This document shows positions 40,181 through 49,751 of a DNA stretch of 64,000 nt, one piece after another. The stretch's first letter is position 1, and each line of letters begins with the position of its first letter. Origin of the DNA: Vibrio sp. HI00D65 (GTDB lineage Bacteria; Pseudomonadota; Gammaproteobacteria; Enterobacterales; Vibrionaceae). Location of the stretch: positions 101,437-165,436 of the forward strand of contig NZ_LWEH01000140.1 of assembly GCF_001635455.1 (NCBI RefSeq). The letters are read 5' to 3'. Under the pieces are notes generated by a model that searched no databases, was not told where the DNA came from, and saw only the letters and a program-made list of their open reading frames with translations. Both the position numbers and the translations under genes were made by a program.

Positions 40181-42208
40181 TTAACCCAACGCATTCATCA
40201 TGCTGCCAAGCTGAGACTGCATCTTACTGGTTGCATCTTGCATTGCGGTGAACTTAGAGTGAGTACGACTTTCGAGACTGTCCATACGGCGGTCTAAGGC
40301 GTTTTGGTCGTCTGCTAAACGGTAGTTCTGTTCAACCAAACTCTTTTCTCGAGTACGGATTGAACCCGTAATACCAGTGATACCCTGAATCGCATCTTCG
40401 ACTTTTTTAGCAAAGCCATTATTGCCGCCAAAGAACTCACCCAGCTTATCAAAGTTATTGTTTAGCTGGCGGTCAAGCATGTCGTAGTTGATCTCTAACG
40501 AGCCTTGTCTTGTGGTCGTGATACCAAACTCTGTTAAAGACTTAAGGTTCTCTGGCGCCCCTTCTATACTTGAAGAGAATACCCCTTTCAATCGTGAGTC
40601 GGCGTTACGAACCGTACTATCGCCAGAAAGTGGGCCTTTTTGTCCGCTCGCAGGATCGACACCTGCCAAGTTTTTAGACACTTGGTAAAACTGGTTGTAG
40701 GAATTCACAAAAGCTTCAATGTCTTGGCGAACACTATTGCGGTCGTACTCAACACCAATTTCTGCCGGCGGCTTATCTTTTGGCGTCTTTCCTTTCACCG
40801 TAATATCAATGCCTTCAACAGCATCTTCAATCACATTGTTGTTACTCGAGAGCTGAGCGACACCGTCCAGAACGACCATTGAGTCTTGGCCAGCTTGAAC
40901 TTCGGTCATGCCGCTGTAACTATCAAAAGATTGCTGAGCAAGCGCCAAATCAGCTTGTGCCTTGTCGACTTTCTCTAAGCGGTCTCGCTCTTCAGGCTCT
41001 AATTTGGCACGTTCGATATTTTTCGCTTGCTCTGCGGTCAATTCACCGTTTTCTACTTTCTTGGCCAGATCCGCTTTTTCTTGAGCGATCTTCTCTTCAA
41101 TACGTGCTTGCTCTGCTTCTAATTTCTGCTGAGCTTCTTTCGGTGTCACATATGAATCAGTCAAAGTACCAGAGGCCGTGTTCGACCAACCAGGAACATC
41201 AGGCGCCTTCTCGATCGCTTTTTCGTCAAGCTCAAGCTCTGGTGTGTAATAAGAATCTAACAACGTGCCAGAAGCGGTTTCCGTCCAACCTGGGATATTG
41301 TCTTCAGGCATGACAGATTTTGCCGCTTGAGCGGCGTCTAGGGCAGCTTGGCCATCTGCAGCGGCTTGTTCACCGAAGCTAAGGCTTTGAGAGCCATCTT
41401 CTGCAGGGGATGTTGAGTCCGCTTGAGAACCTGGAATGATATTGCCGTCTTCGTCGACAGCTTGATCAGCTTTCGGATCATCATCAGAGATAGCTTCACC
41501 GATAAGAGCAACGGCTTTTCCAGCAGGTGTGAGGCCAAGTACGTCTTGAGCGGCAAGGCGAGCTTTCTCTAGCGCTAAAACACGTTCTTCAAGGGTTTTG
41601 TATTCGAGTTTTTTTAGAGGATTTGACGCATCAGATTCTACATTGATGCTGATCTGTTGGTCTGCGCCAGACTGGTTGGAGGCGACAATAAGTCGGGGGC
41701 CTTCGGTATCATTAATAATGGATGCACGAACGCCTGGGTTTCCATCTGCACCGTTTATGCTGCGAACAATATCGATTAGCTTTGATCTATCGCCAACTTG
41801 CACATCAAAGCTATTATCACCAAGCGAAACCTGCAGCTTACCCGGGCCAAATTTCATATCATCAGATAGAACATCAGACGCTACTTTATGACTCTGGGCA
41901 AGCTGCAACACATCGATGGCATATTTGCCAGCGATCGCTTCAGTAGTCGCGGTTGCAGAAACAAGCGCTTCATCAGTACTTTCCACTGTACGTACAGCGA
42001 AAGCTTTTTCCTGACGAAAGTTTGTCATCAGGTTTTTCATCGAATCGAGAGATTCTCTGAGTCTTCCATAGGCACTAATGCTGGTATCGATTCGCGCTCT
42101 TTCATTGTCGATTCGTTGCTGTTTAGGTACACGCTCTGAATCCACAATTTTGCTGACCATGGAATTGATATCCATGCCAGACGAAATCCCCATTGGGCCA
42201 AAACTCAT
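40181..42208 (-). CDS. fliD: Flagellar cap protein FliD
   Basis: Filament cap that inserts flagellin at the growing tip. The 675-residue protein has conserved ends: N-terminal helical region (MSSGMDINSMVSKIVDSERVP-like, residues 1-70) and C-terminal region (RTREKSLVEQNYRLADDQNALDRRM to the end). Between them is a large surface-exposed insert (about residues 205-430), acidic and coiled, holding a duplicated 19-residue segment, PGWTETASGTLLDSYYTP and PGWSNTASGTLTDSYVTP (about 305-323 and 338-356). E. coli FliD has 468 residues; vibrio proteins are usually longer. Confidence 0.94.
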   Translation of the reverse strand: MSFGPMGISSGMDINSMVSKIVDSERVPKQQRIDNERARIDTSISAYGRLRESLDSMKNLMTNFRQEKAFAVRTVESTDEALVSATATTEAIAGKYAIDVLQLAQSHKVASDVLSDDMKFGPGKLQVSLGDNSFDVQVGDRSKLIDIVRSINGADGNPGVRASIINDTEGPRLIVASNQSGADQQISINVESDASNPLKKLEYKTLEERVLALEKARLAAQDVLGLTPAGKAVALIGEAISDDDPKADQAVDEDGNIIPGSQADSTSPAEDGSQSLSFGEQAAADGQAALDAAQAAKSVMPEDNIPGWTETASGTLLDSYYTPELELDEKAIEKAPDVPGWSNTASGTLTDSYVTPKEAQQKLEAEQARIEEKIAQEKADLAKKVENGELTAEQAKNIERAKLEPEERDRLEKVDKAQADLALAQQSFDSYSGMTEVQAGQDSMVVLDGVAQLSSNNNVIEDAVEGIDITVKGKTPKDKPPAEIGVEYDRNSVRQDIEAFVNSYNQFYQVSKNLAGVDPASGQKGPLSGDSTVRNADSRLKGVFSSSIEGAPENLKSLTEFGITTTRQGSLEINYDMLDRQLNNNFDKLGEFFGGNNGFAKKVEDAIQGITGITGSIRTREKSLVEQNYRLADDQNALDRRMDSLESRTHSKFTAMQDATSKMQSQLGSMMNALG

Positions 42209-42230
42209 TAAACCACCTCAATAATACGAC

Positions 42231-42656
42231 TTAGACCTTCACCTCAAATATTCTACTATTCGAGTTTTGGGCTGCTAGGCGTCTTAGAATTTCAAGCATT
42301 TCTTCATCAGGTATCTGACGAATAATATCGCCGGTTGTGGTTTCATAAATAGTCACCACATCCCTTCCCGATTCTTCATCGACCTTAAAGGCAACGCCCT
42401 TATTGAGAGAGGAGATAAACTCGTTTACCTTCTCCACCATTTTGACTCGCTCTTCATCATTTAACTCTTTTCTCTCTTGAGCTAATTGAATCGCAGCTTC
42501 GGTAGCTTCTTCTTTCGATTTCTCTACCTTACCATGAGAGGTTGCTTCTTTCAGTCGTGAAATGCTCGACGCACTACTACCTTCATCGCTTGCAATTTTA
42601 ATGCCATTAGGTGAGCCATAAGGCTGGATGTTCGATGCGTTAGATGGTATTTCCAT
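42231..42656 (-). CDS. flaG: FlaG flagellar protein
   Basis: Small protein linked to filament length control. The 141 residues contain the FlaG-family C-terminal domain (VEKVNEFISSLNKGVAFKVD, VVTIYETTTGDIIRQIPDEE). The ATG at 42656 was chosen: a strong GGGAGGGAG ribosome site lies just upstream, inside the ten-codon extension that an earlier ATG would add. It begins the flaG-fliD-flaI-fliS run, 22 bp before fliD. Confidence 0.93.
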   Translation of the reverse strand: MEIPSNASNIQPYGSPNGIKIASDEGSSASSISRLKEATSHGKVEKSKEEATEAAIQLAQERKELNDEERVKMVEKVNEFISSLNKGVAFKVDEESGRDVVTIYETTTGDIIRQIPDEEMLEILRRLAAQNSNSRIFEVKV

Positions 42657-42687
42657 AACACTCTCCCTCCCTCCTTCATGAGCCAAC

Positions 42688-42714
42688 AGTAAAACTCCAC
42701 TTAAAGCGGAGTTT
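42688..42714 (-). terminator. Terminator between the third flagellin gene and flaG
   Basis: Minus strand: stem AAACTCC/GGAGTTT, extended inwards by weaker pairs, followed by a short T-rich stretch. It lies about 25 bp past the flagellin stop and before the flaG ribosome site. Confidence 0.6.
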
Positions 42715-42736
42715 ACCGCTACTTACCGAGGTAAGT

Positions 42737-43867
42737 TTAGCCCAATAAGCTTAGAGCTGCTGATGGCGATTGTTTTGCTTGAGCTAGAATAGACGTACTC
42801 GCCTGTTGTAGGATTTGAGACTTGGTCATTGCTGTTGTTTCTTTCGCGTAATCGGTATCTTTGATACGGCTCTTAGACGCATTAACGTTTTCGTTGATGT
42901 TGTCTAAGTTGCTGATTGCGTGGTCAAAACGGTTTTGGAATGCACCAAGAGATGCACGTTGGCTATCTACAGATTTTAGAGCGCCATCGATGATGGATAC
43001 CGCTTCGTTTGCACCCGCAACTGATGTTACGTCGATGTCGTTTACAGTTACATCTTTGCCTGCACCAATACCTAGCTCACTTGCAAGACTGCCACCAAAC
43101 TCAACATCACCCTCAACTTTTTGGCTAGAAGCGAAAAGTTGCAGTTTACCGCCTTCACCTACAGACGCTTTAACGTCTTGGCTTTGACCGTTGATGTAAG
43201 TTGCTAGCTCTTCGATATCGTTGCCTTCTTTAGCAGAGATAGATAGCTCTTGAGCTTCACCGAACTTATCGTTGTATTTGATAGTCAGGTCAGCACCAGC
43301 ACCTACACGCCATGATGGATCTTTACCTTCAGTAACACCATAGCTCTTACCACCCATTTCTTGAGTGTCGGTACGCATGTTGCTCATAGATAGCATTACC
43401 GCTTCACCTGAGTCAGCACCGATTTGGAAAGATTGGCTACCGTAAGTACCGTTTAGAAGCTTGTTACCACCAAAAGAGGTTGTTTCAGCGATACGGTTAA
43501 GTTCTGTGTTAAGAGCAGATACTTCTTCTTGGATAGCGACACGCTCAGACTTGCTGTTTGAACCGTTTGCAGATTGAAGAGAAAGGTCACGCATACGTTG
43601 CAGAATGTTGGTTGACTCATTCATTGCACCTTCAGCTGTCTGTGCAATAGAGATACCGTCATTTGCGTTTTTCACAGCCATATCTAGGCCGCGACTTTGT
43701 GACGTTAAGCGGTTAGAGATTTGTAAGCCTGCAGCATCATCTTTTGCGCTATTGATTTTATAGCCAGAGGACAAACGCTCCATTGATTTTTGAGTACCTT
43801 CAGCCGCGTTGTTTAGGTAACGCTGAGCCGTCATTGCAGACACGTTAGTGCTTACATTAATCGCCAT
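42737..43867 (-). CDS. Flagellin (tandem copy nearest flaG)
   Basis: Filament subunit. The 376 residues have the conserved N-terminal D0/D1 helices ([40 protein letters not shown]) and C-terminal D1/D0 ([20 protein letters not shown] to SALSLLG). The middle surface domain is short, as in other vibrio flagellins. By position it corresponds to V. cholerae flaB; letter names differ between species, so no symbol is given. It follows a sigma-28 promoter. Confidence 0.95.
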   Translation of the reverse strand: MAINVSTNVSAMTAQRYLNNAAEGTQKSMERLSSGYKINSAKDDAAGLQISNRLTSQSRGLDMAVKNANDGISIAQTAEGAMNESTNILQRMRDLSLQSANGSNSKSERVAIQEEVSALNTELNRIAETTSFGGNKLLNGTYGSQSFQIGADSGEAVMLSMSNMRTDTQEMGGKSYGVTEGKDPSWRVGAGADLTIKYNDKFGEAQELSISAKEGNDIEELATYINGQSQDVKASVGEGGKLQLFASSQKVEGDVEFGGSLASELGIGAGKDVTVNDIDVTSVAGANEAVSIIDGALKSVDSQRASLGAFQNRFDHAISNLDNINENVNASKSRIKDTDYAKETTAMTKSQILQQASTSILAQAKQSPSAALSLLG

Positions 43868-43996
43868 AGTTGATCTCCTTTAGGCATTTTTTAACGCACT
43901 TATGTGACTCTCACCTCACACAAATACATATCAATTTGTTTACGCACCACTGTCTCTCTCACCTTACATTGGTACATATCATTTCTCTCAATCCCT

Positions 43997-44023
43997 TTAA
44001 CGGCGCCTTAATTAGAAGCTTTA
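43997..44023 (-). promoter_or_regulatory. Sigma-28 (FliA) promoter of the flaG-proximal flagellin
   Basis: Minus-strand TAAAGCTT, 11 bases, GCCGTTAA. Consensus is TAAAGTTT-N11-GCCGATAA: 7 of 8 matches in each box with exact spacing. It lies about 130 bp upstream of the start codon. Confidence 0.85.
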
Positions 44024-44165
44024 ATGAAAAATGTGTTTTTTTTCGCGTTATTTTCAATAACAAAGAAAAGTGTGATCGCCGTTCAATTAATCGACCGATA
44101 TGCGCTAAAGTTTCCTGTCTTCACTCATTTATAAGTGTTGCATTGCACATAAAAAGAATAAAGCG

Positions 44166-44452
44166 GATCCCTGATATCTCGTTCTACTCGACTCTGGGAT
44201 GACGGTTAATTACCTCACCGACTCACAGATAGCTCTTCATTTCTGACAACGGTAAACCAAAACTAAAAAATCACCTCCTCTAAAAGCTAGATTCCTGACA
44301 CTTCGCTCTATTCGGTTCTGGAATGACGGTTAATTACCGCATCGACGTACAGATAGCTCTTCATTTCTGAAAGTGGCAAACAAAAACTAAAGAAATCACT
44401 TCCTCGAAAAGCTAGATTCCTGATACCTCGTTATACTCGGGTCTGGAATGAC
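44166..44452. repeat. Tandem intergenic repeat, period about 124-125 bp
   Basis: Two full units and part of a third, starting near 44166, 44290 and 44415. Shared landmarks are ATTCCTGA...CTGGAATGACGG, then CAGATAGCTCTTCATTTCTGA and an A-rich tract. Copies differ at scattered positions, so they are diverged duplicates. The core resembles dispersed intergenic repeats common in vibrio genomes. Confidence 0.85.
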
Positions 44453-44540
44453 AATAAAATATTTGGTCTAACTGCGTCGTTGCTTACTCTAACCACTAGT
44501 GATGCAATTAAAAACAATTGGATAACCTTCGTCCGGCTCC

Positions 44541-44583
44541 CGTCATTCCCTACAAGGACGGACGACCGTGACCGGGAATCTCA
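44541..44583. repeat. Inverted short relative of the intergenic repeat
   Basis: Begins CGTCATTCCC and ends CGGGAATCTC, the reverse complement of the two ends of the tandem unit core (GATTCC...GGAATGACG), with a different middle. The ends look like terminal signals of a small mobile or palindromic element. Confidence 0.6.
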
Positions 44584-44646
44584 CTTATTACCCATTACCC
44601 AATTTAGGCATTCCCGCATGCACTTTAGCCACCCGCAGAAAAGCAA

Positions 44647-44668
44647 AAACCCAGCCGAAGCTGGGTTT
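44647..44668 (-). terminator. Terminator after the middle flagellin gene
   Basis: Minus strand: 9-bp stem AAACCCAGC/GCTGGGTTT around a TTCG loop, followed by TTTTTGC. It lies about 100 bp past the stop codon of the flagellin gene at 44766-45899. Confidence 0.88.
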
Positions 44669-44765
44669 GTTTAGCGCTCATCTCTCACCACGAGCTAATT
44701 TGTGGAGGCCTTCCGTTAACGCTTTGTCTCAACAACGCTTATAGTCAACGTGGCTTTTCAATCGA

Positions 44766-45899
44766 TTAACCTAGTAGGCTAAGTGCCGAGTTTGGCGCTT
44801 GCTTCGCTTGAGCAAGAATCGAGCTTGAAGCTTGAGAAAGGATCTGAGACTTAGTCATCTGAGTCGTTTCTTTCGCGAAGTCGGTATCTTTAATACGGCT
44901 CTTAGATGCGTTAACGTTCTCATTAATGTTGTCTAAGTTGCTGATTGCATGGTCGAAACGGTTTTGGAAAGCACCTAGCTCTGCACGGTGGCTGTCTACG
45001 TACTTAAGTGCCGCATCGATGATTGCTACAGACTCTTGTGCACCGCCAACAGATGTTACGTCGATAGTATCAACCGTCACTTCTTTAGATGCTTGAATAC
45101 CTAGCTCACCAGCAAGACCACCAGAGAAAGACACATCGCCGCTTACTTTGTTGTTACCAGCGAACATTTGTAGCTTACCGTCTTCAGTTACAGACGCTTT
45201 CACAGAGTCTTGTTGACCGTTGATGTATGTCGCTAGCTCTTCGATGTCATCACCCGCTTTTGCGCTGATGTCAATTTCTTGAGCTTGACCAAAGTTATCT
45301 GTGAACGACAGTTTTAGGTCGTTAGAACCCGCTTGTACGTTCCAGTCTTTGTCTTTAGCGTTCTCAGTTTGGTAGCTCTTACCACCCATCTGAGCATTAT
45401 CAGAGCGCATATCTTTCAGGTTCAGCATTACCGCTTCGCCGTTATCCGCACCGATTTGGAATGATTGTGTACCGTAAGTACCGTTAAGCAGCTTGTTACC
45501 ACCAAAAGACGTCGTTTCCGCAATGCGGTTTAGCTCGTCGTTCAGAGCCGTTACTTCTTCTTGAATCGCTACACGCTCAGCTTTTGAGTTTGAGCCGTTT
45601 GAAGATTGTAGAGACAAATCACGCATACGTTGCAGGATGTTAGTCGTCTCGTTCATTGCGCCTTCAGCGGTTTGTGCAATAGAGATACCATCGTTCGCGT
45701 TACGAACAGCAACATCTAAGCCGCGGCTTTGAACGTTCAAACGGTTAGAGATTTGTAGGCCCGCAGCGTCGTCTTTTGCGCTATTGATTTTAGAGCCAGA
45801 AGATAGACGCTCCATTGATGTTTGTTGTGCGCTGTTTGCGTTGTTTAGGTAACGTTGCGCAGTCATCGCTGAAACGTTGGTATTTACATTCACTGCCAT
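44766..45899 (-). CDS. Flagellin (middle tandem copy)
   Basis: Filament subunit, 377 residues, with conserved D0/D1 ends ([40 protein letters not shown]; final ALSLLG). Very similar to the flaG-proximal copy in the ends and diverged in the centre. The ATG at 45899 was chosen; an upstream ATG would add 19 residues foreign to flagellins. By position it matches V. cholerae flaD. A sigma-28 promoter lies about 85 bp upstream. Confidence 0.95.
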   Translation of the reverse strand: MAVNVNTNVSAMTAQRYLNNANSAQQTSMERLSSGSKINSAKDDAAGLQISNRLNVQSRGLDVAVRNANDGISIAQTAEGAMNETTNILQRMRDLSLQSSNGSNSKAERVAIQEEVTALNDELNRIAETTSFGGNKLLNGTYGTQSFQIGADNGEAVMLNLKDMRSDNAQMGGKSYQTENAKDKDWNVQAGSNDLKLSFTDNFGQAQEIDISAKAGDDIEELATYINGQQDSVKASVTEDGKLQMFAGNNKVSGDVSFSGGLAGELGIQASKEVTVDTIDVTSVGGAQESVAIIDAALKYVDSHRAELGAFQNRFDHAISNLDNINENVNASKSRIKDTDFAKETTQMTKSQILSQASSSILAQAKQAPNSALSLLG

Positions 45900-45980
45900 G
45901 GTGATTTCTCCAATTGATTTTCCGGTATTGCGGTTTCCGACGTCTCGGAAAACCAAGTAGTTCTCTCAAAGTTACTTTTA

Positions 45981-46007
45981 ATAACGGCGTAACTGACGAA
46001 ACCTTTA
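45981..46007 (-). promoter_or_regulatory. Sigma-28 (FliA) promoter of the middle flagellin
   Basis: Minus-strand TAAAGGTT, 11 bases, GCCGTTAT: 7 of 8 and 6 of 8 matches to consensus, exact spacing. It lies about 85 bp upstream of the start codon in an otherwise AT-rich spacer. Confidence 0.82.
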
Positions 46008-46196
46008 GGAAAAAAACAATAAAATTAACGAAATAGTGACAAAGAATAGGAAAGCGTGACTGGTAGTAAAATTATCAAAAAAAGATAAGAAAAACGCTAA
46101 AGTTGTCGAGAAGTCAGTCGAGCGATGTTTTGTTTTTTTAATTAACCAAAGAAGCCAAATAAACTGAAATGGTATTATGAGATTTAAAGTAATTGA

Positions 46197-47330
46197 TTAA
46201 CCCAACAAGGTTAAGGCAAGGTTAGGTGCTTGTTTCGCTTGAGCCAGAATGGTGGTGCTCACTTGCTGCAAAATTTGCTGCTTTAGCATCTGAGTCGTCT
46301 CCTTGGCGTAATCGGTATCTTTGATACGACTATTTGAGGTCGCCAAGTTTTCATGAACATTTTCAAGGTTGTTAATGGCGTGGTCGAAGCGGTTTTGCAT
46401 TGCGCCTAGTTCAGAGCGATGGCTATCCACATACTTCATCGCAGTATCTAGAACAGAGACAGCGCGCTGTGCCCCACCCACATCCGTAACATTGATGTCA
46501 TTCACCGATTCATAGTAACCCGCTGACATCGACAGTTCACTCGCGAGTGAACCAGAGAAAGAGATGGTGCCAGAGGTATCTTCACCAGACATGTAGATCT
46601 GAAGCTGCCCATCATCATTAACCGAAGCTGAGACCAGATCCGTTTGACCATTGATGTAGGTCGCCAACTCTTCAATGTCATCGCCGACTTTCGCATTAAT
46701 GGTGATCTCTTGAGGCTGGCCAAAACGATCGGTAAACGACATCGTCATATCATTCTGATTGGATTTCACTGCCCATGAGTCATTGGCCATGCCATTAGCA
46801 ACATAACTAACCCCCCCCATGTTGATGTCATCGGTACGCATACTTTTGAGGCCGATTTGTACCGCCTCGCCAGAGCTACCACCAATCTGAAATGACGTAC
46901 TACCAAAATTACCATTGAGAAGTTTTTTGCCACCAAAAGAAGTAGTCTCTGCAATACGATTCAGCTCATCGTTTAATGCGGTAATCTCTTCTTGAATGGC
47001 CGTTCTTTCCGACTGACTGTTCGAACCATTACTCGCTTGCAGTGACAAGTCACGCATACGTTGCATGATATTAGTGGTTTCGTTCATTGCGCCTTCGGCA
47101 GTTTGCATAATGGATATACCATCATTCGCATTTCGAACAGCGACATCAATACCACTCATCTGCGCTTCTAGACGGTTGGAGATTTGAAGACCTGCAGCAT
47201 CATCTTTGGCGCTATTAATACGGCTCCCTGAAGCCAAGCGCTCCAAAGATTGGTTCAGCATGTTGTTGGCATTAGAGAGATTCCTCTGAGCAACCAGCGC
47301 TGAGACATTGGTATTAACAGTTATCGCCAT
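46197..47330 (-). CDS. Flagellin (distal tandem copy)
   Basis: Filament subunit, 377 residues. The conserved ends are present ([40 protein letters not shown]; final ALTLLG), but this copy is the most diverged of the three both in the ends and in the middle. By position it matches V. cholerae flaE or V. parahaemolyticus flaF. A sigma-28 promoter lies about 50 bp upstream. No obvious terminator follows it before the next promoter. Confidence 0.95.
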   Translation of the reverse strand: MAITVNTNVSALVAQRNLSNANNMLNQSLERLASGSRINSAKDDAAGLQISNRLEAQMSGIDVAVRNANDGISIMQTAEGAMNETTNIMQRMRDLSLQASNGSNSQSERTAIQEEITALNDELNRIAETTSFGGKKLLNGNFGSTSFQIGGSSGEAVQIGLKSMRTDDINMGGVSYVANGMANDSWAVKSNQNDMTMSFTDRFGQPQEITINAKVGDDIEELATYINGQTDLVSASVNDDGQLQIYMSGEDTSGTISFSGSLASELSMSAGYYESVNDINVTDVGGAQRAVSVLDTAMKYVDSHRSELGAMQNRFDHAINNLENVHENLATSNSRIKDTDYAKETTQMLKQQILQQVSTTILAQAKQAPNLALTLLG

Positions 47331-47375
47331 AGACCTACACGTACAAAAAGATGAATTACACTCACGATGGCTTTT

Positions 47376-47402
47376 ATATCGACCAATTCAGATAAAGCTT
47401 TA
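47376..47402 (-). promoter_or_regulatory. Sigma-28 (FliA) promoter of the distal flagellin
   Basis: Minus-strand TAAAGCTT, 11 bases, GTCGATAT: 7 of 8 and 6 of 8 matches with exact spacing. It sits directly next to the terminator of the peroxidase gene. Confidence 0.82.
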
Positions 47403-47403
47403 A

Positions 47404-47425
47404 TAAAAAAAGAGCCCTGAGGCTC
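47404..47425 (-). terminator. Terminator after the Dyp peroxidase gene
   Basis: Minus strand: 5-bp GC-rich stem GAGCC/GGCTC with a TCAG loop, followed by seven T residues, about 25 bp past the stop codon. Confidence 0.8.
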
Positions 47426-47450
47426 CCTTTGTTTATTCTTTTGAGACGAC

Positions 47451-48374
47451 TTACTTAATCGTTAATGCGCTCAACATCACAGTTGAAGGAGCGAAATAGT
47501 AAGCACCTGTCACTGCCTTAGTAAAGCGAAGCAATTGGTCTGTTTTGCCATCGGTTACACCGTACATGCTCTCTAACATCGCATCAAAGTTATGACGAAC
47601 GTTACAGTAAGCAATGAACAGTAAACCATGGTCGCCTGTTGCTGTGCCGTAAGGTAGGCTGTGACGAACGATCTTAAGGCCTTTGCCCTCTTCTTTGATA
47701 TCTACACGACCAACGTGAGACGCCGCAGGAACATCATCTAGCTCAATTGAGTCAGGCTTAGTACGACCAACCACTTTTTCTTGCGCCGATACGTTCAATC
47801 GATTCCAAGCTGGCAGGTTATGAACAAAACGCTGCACCATCACGTAGCTACCGCCTGCAAATTCGCCTTCAGGAACAACGGCAACTTCCGCGCGTTGTGC
47901 ATCTTTCGGGTTTTCAGTACCGTCGACGAAATCCGTCATATCACGAGAATCTAGGAAGCGGTAACCGTAAGTTTCATCAACCACTTCAACATCTGCCGCT
48001 ACTTCAGATAGCAATTTACGTAAGATGAAGAAATGCAGATCGTGTCGGTTTGAATGGCAATGAATTAACACATCAACTGGCGTACTGGGTGCGGTAACAT
48101 CGCCTTCGCCAAGCGCTGGGAAGTCGATCAGATCAGTAGGAGCTTCCTGCTCAAACTTGTCCCAAAACGCCTTAGAGAACGCAACCGAAGCCGTCAGGTT
48201 CGCGTCTGGTTGAGTTTGGTTTAGTTCTTCGATTAGCGCTGGAATCTTTTGGATTTCTGCTAATACATTAGCAGTATTAGCATTCACTTTCAGTTGAACA
48301 TAAAGAGCGAAAGGCCCTGCTTCAGGCAAAATAGCACTTTGAACGTTAGGCTGCTCATTTGAGACATTAAGCAT
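47451..48374 (-). CDS. yfeX: Dyp-type heme peroxidase (YfeX-like)
   Basis: Dye-decolorising-type peroxidase that binds heme; the YfeX group is cytoplasmic and its natural substrate is uncertain. The 307 residues carry the diagnostic Asp of FVDGTENPKDA, the proximal-His region (ASHVGRVDI) and the distal Arg segment (IVRHSLPYGTATGDHGLLFI). Length matches E. coli YfeX (299). A DUF2919 gene lies immediately upstream, as yfeZ lies near yfeX in E. coli. Confidence 0.88.
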   Translation of the reverse strand: MLNVSNEQPNVQSAILPEAGPFALYVQLKVNANTANVLAEIQKIPALIEELNQTQPDANLTASVAFSKAFWDKFEQEAPTDLIDFPALGEGDVTAPSTPVDVLIHCHSNRHDLHFFILRKLLSEVAADVEVVDETYGYRFLDSRDMTDFVDGTENPKDAQRAEVAVVPEGEFAGGSYVMVQRFVHNLPAWNRLNVSAQEKVVGRTKPDSIELDDVPAASHVGRVDIKEEGKGLKIVRHSLPYGTATGDHGLLFIAYCNVRHNFDAMLESMYGVTDGKTDQLLRFTKAVTGAYYFAPSTVMLSALTIK

Positions 48375-48439
48375 AGATTATTCCTTCCAGTTTTAGCTTC
48401 TAAGTATAATTGTGAATGGGACAAATGTTTTGATGAGAA

Positions 48440-48916
48440 TCAGTCTTCGTGCTCAACCACTTTAAAGCAATCCCTTGCTGCATGGCTATTGATTAGATAA
48501 AGCGCTAACCACAGTAGCAACAATAGAGTCATACCATTCGACCAACGGAACCAACCATTATCCAAATAGATTAAATAAATCGTATGGGAGCCCTGCGCTA
48601 AAATAGCAGCCATGGTCACCCAACGCCCCCATGACACCACTTTATTGAGGCGTTTTCTCTCTGGAGATCTTAGTCCAAATAACCACATCAGTAACAAGCT
48701 AGGGACACTCAAGGCAATCCCAACATAAAACATGTGATGATCCGGATAGATGATCTCGAGAATATCGGTTCCCGACTCTCTACTTGCACCTGCAACGATG
48801 AAAACGACGAGAGCTTTCGCAAGAAACAGCCAACCTAACCATAATAAGATTGGCGCCTTTAAGAAGCCGTGCTTGTCGTATTGTTCTATGGAGTACCGCA
48901 CAAATCTCACTTTCAC
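48440..48916 (-). CDS. DUF2919 family inner-membrane protein (YfeZ-like)
   Basis: Function unknown. The 158-residue protein has four predicted membrane segments (about residues 22-42, 62-82, 95-115 and 128-146) with short loops, and begins with the family pattern YDKHGFLKAPILLWLGWLFLAKA. It lies 65 bp upstream of the yfeX-like gene on the same strand, so the two are probably cotranscribed. Confidence 0.85.
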   Translation of the reverse strand: MKVRFVRYSIEQYDKHGFLKAPILLWLGWLFLAKALVVFIVAGASRESGTDILEIIYPDHHMFYVGIALSVPSLLLMWLFGLRSPERKRLNKVVSWGRWVTMAAILAQGSHTIYLIYLDNGWFRWSNGMTLLLLLWLALYLINSHAARDCFKVVEHED

Positions 48917-49010
48917 TTGTTTTCAAACCAACACTTTAACGCAAATCATTCATACTTAGTTAGGTTTACGTTATCTTATTGGTTAATACGTTTTAATTAT
49001 CGAACTTAGT

Positions 49011-49355
49011 ATGAAAAAGAAAACTAATACACCGTCTGTTGAATCTCAACAAGAGGCACTGAAGATAGCCAAAGCGACTCAAAAGCCCGCTCAAACTAAA
49101 GAACAAACAAAATTGATTGCTCAGGGTATTGAGAAAGGCATCGCGCTTTACAAGAAACAACAGAAAGAACGCAATCGCCAAGCAGATAAAGCAAAGAAAC
49201 GCGTGCAAAAAGAAAAGCAAACTCAACAAGCGGCGATAGAGCAAAAGCACAATGCAACAGCTAGTGTTGAAGCGACATCAAATCACTCAAGTAAATTGCC
49301 ATGGGTACTATTAATCGCGAGCTGGGTCGGTTTTGCGATTTATTTGATGCAATAA
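49011..49355 (+). CDS. DUF2956 family protein, tail-anchored
   Basis: Function unknown. The 114 residues are highly charged, rich in Lys, Gln and Glu (for example LYKKQQKERNRQADKAKKRV), predicted coiled coil, and end in a hydrophobic C-terminal membrane segment (about residues 95-112, LPWVLLIASWVGFAIYLM). The layout is that of a tail-anchored cytoplasmic protein. A DUF4156 lipoprotein gene follows after 12 bp. Confidence 0.82.
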   Translation: MKKKTNTPSVESQQEALKIAKATQKPAQTKEQTKLIAQGIEKGIALYKKQQKERNRQADKAKKRVQKEKQTQQAAIEQKHNATASVEATSNHSSKLPWVLLIASWVGFAIYLMQ

Positions 49356-49367
49356 CAGGACAAATTT

Positions 49368-49700
49368 ATGAAAAAGGAATGGATGGCACTAGCAGTGAGT
49401 AGCATGCTGTTGGGATGCACCACACACACTTCAGTACCTCATGATGAGGCCGACGGAGTGAGAATGGATTATCACGGCATCATTAATATCGACCAGTGTG
49501 AGTATAAAGGGGAAGTCACTGGTAGCGAAGGCCATTGGTACAGCTACCTGTTTTACCCGAATGATACCTTGATTCAGGGTGCGATGAATGAGCTTAAAGC
49601 TAACGCTATCCAACTTGGTGCAGATACGGTCATCTTTACCCTACCTCAAGATTTTTCAACTTCGGTTACCATGCTTGGTACCGCTTATCTTTGTAAGTAG
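49368..49700 (+). CDS. DUF4156 family lipoprotein
   Basis: Function unknown. The 110-residue protein has a lipoprotein signal with lipobox MLLGC (Cys17) and a small domain with two further cysteines (NIDQCEYKGEVTGSEGHWYS; C-terminal TAYLCK) and the family segment MNELKANAIQLGADTV. Probably outer-membrane attached. It is in the same transcription unit as the DUF2956 gene. Confidence 0.85.
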   Translation: MKKEWMALAVSSMLLGCTTHTSVPHDEADGVRMDYHGIINIDQCEYKGEVTGSEGHWYSYLFYPNDTLIQGAMNELKANAIQLGADTVIFTLPQDFSTSVTMLGTAYLCK

Positions 49701-49731
49701 TTAGCCTCTCTTTTAGCCGCCCCCAAAAAGA

Positions 49732-49751
49732 AAGCCAGCTCTCGCTGGCTT
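49732..49751 (-). terminator. Terminator after the small winged-helix gene
   Basis: Eight-bp stem AAGCCAGC/GCTGGCTT with a 4-base loop and, on the minus strand, TTTCTTTTT after it. The stem overlaps the stop codon of the minus-strand gene; it may also end the plus-strand DUF4156 transcript. Confidence 0.75.

Larger units (their letters stand above)
43868..44765. other. 898-bp intergenic region between flagellin genes
   Basis: No credible gene is seen. Contents: a sigma-28 promoter for the downstream flagellin (43997-44023), tandem intergenic repeats (44166-44452), an inverted short copy of the repeat (44541-44583), and the terminator of the other flagellin (44647-44668). Confidence 0.8.

Noticed and set aside
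43861..43990. Sigma-54 promoter for the flaG-proximal flagellin (TGGTGCG...)
   Set aside because: GG is not followed by GC at 10 bases; the sigma-28 site upstream is far better.
44166..44452. CRISPR array
   Set aside because: Only about 2.5 diverged units of 124-125 bp, no short identical repeats with unique spacers, and no cas genes.
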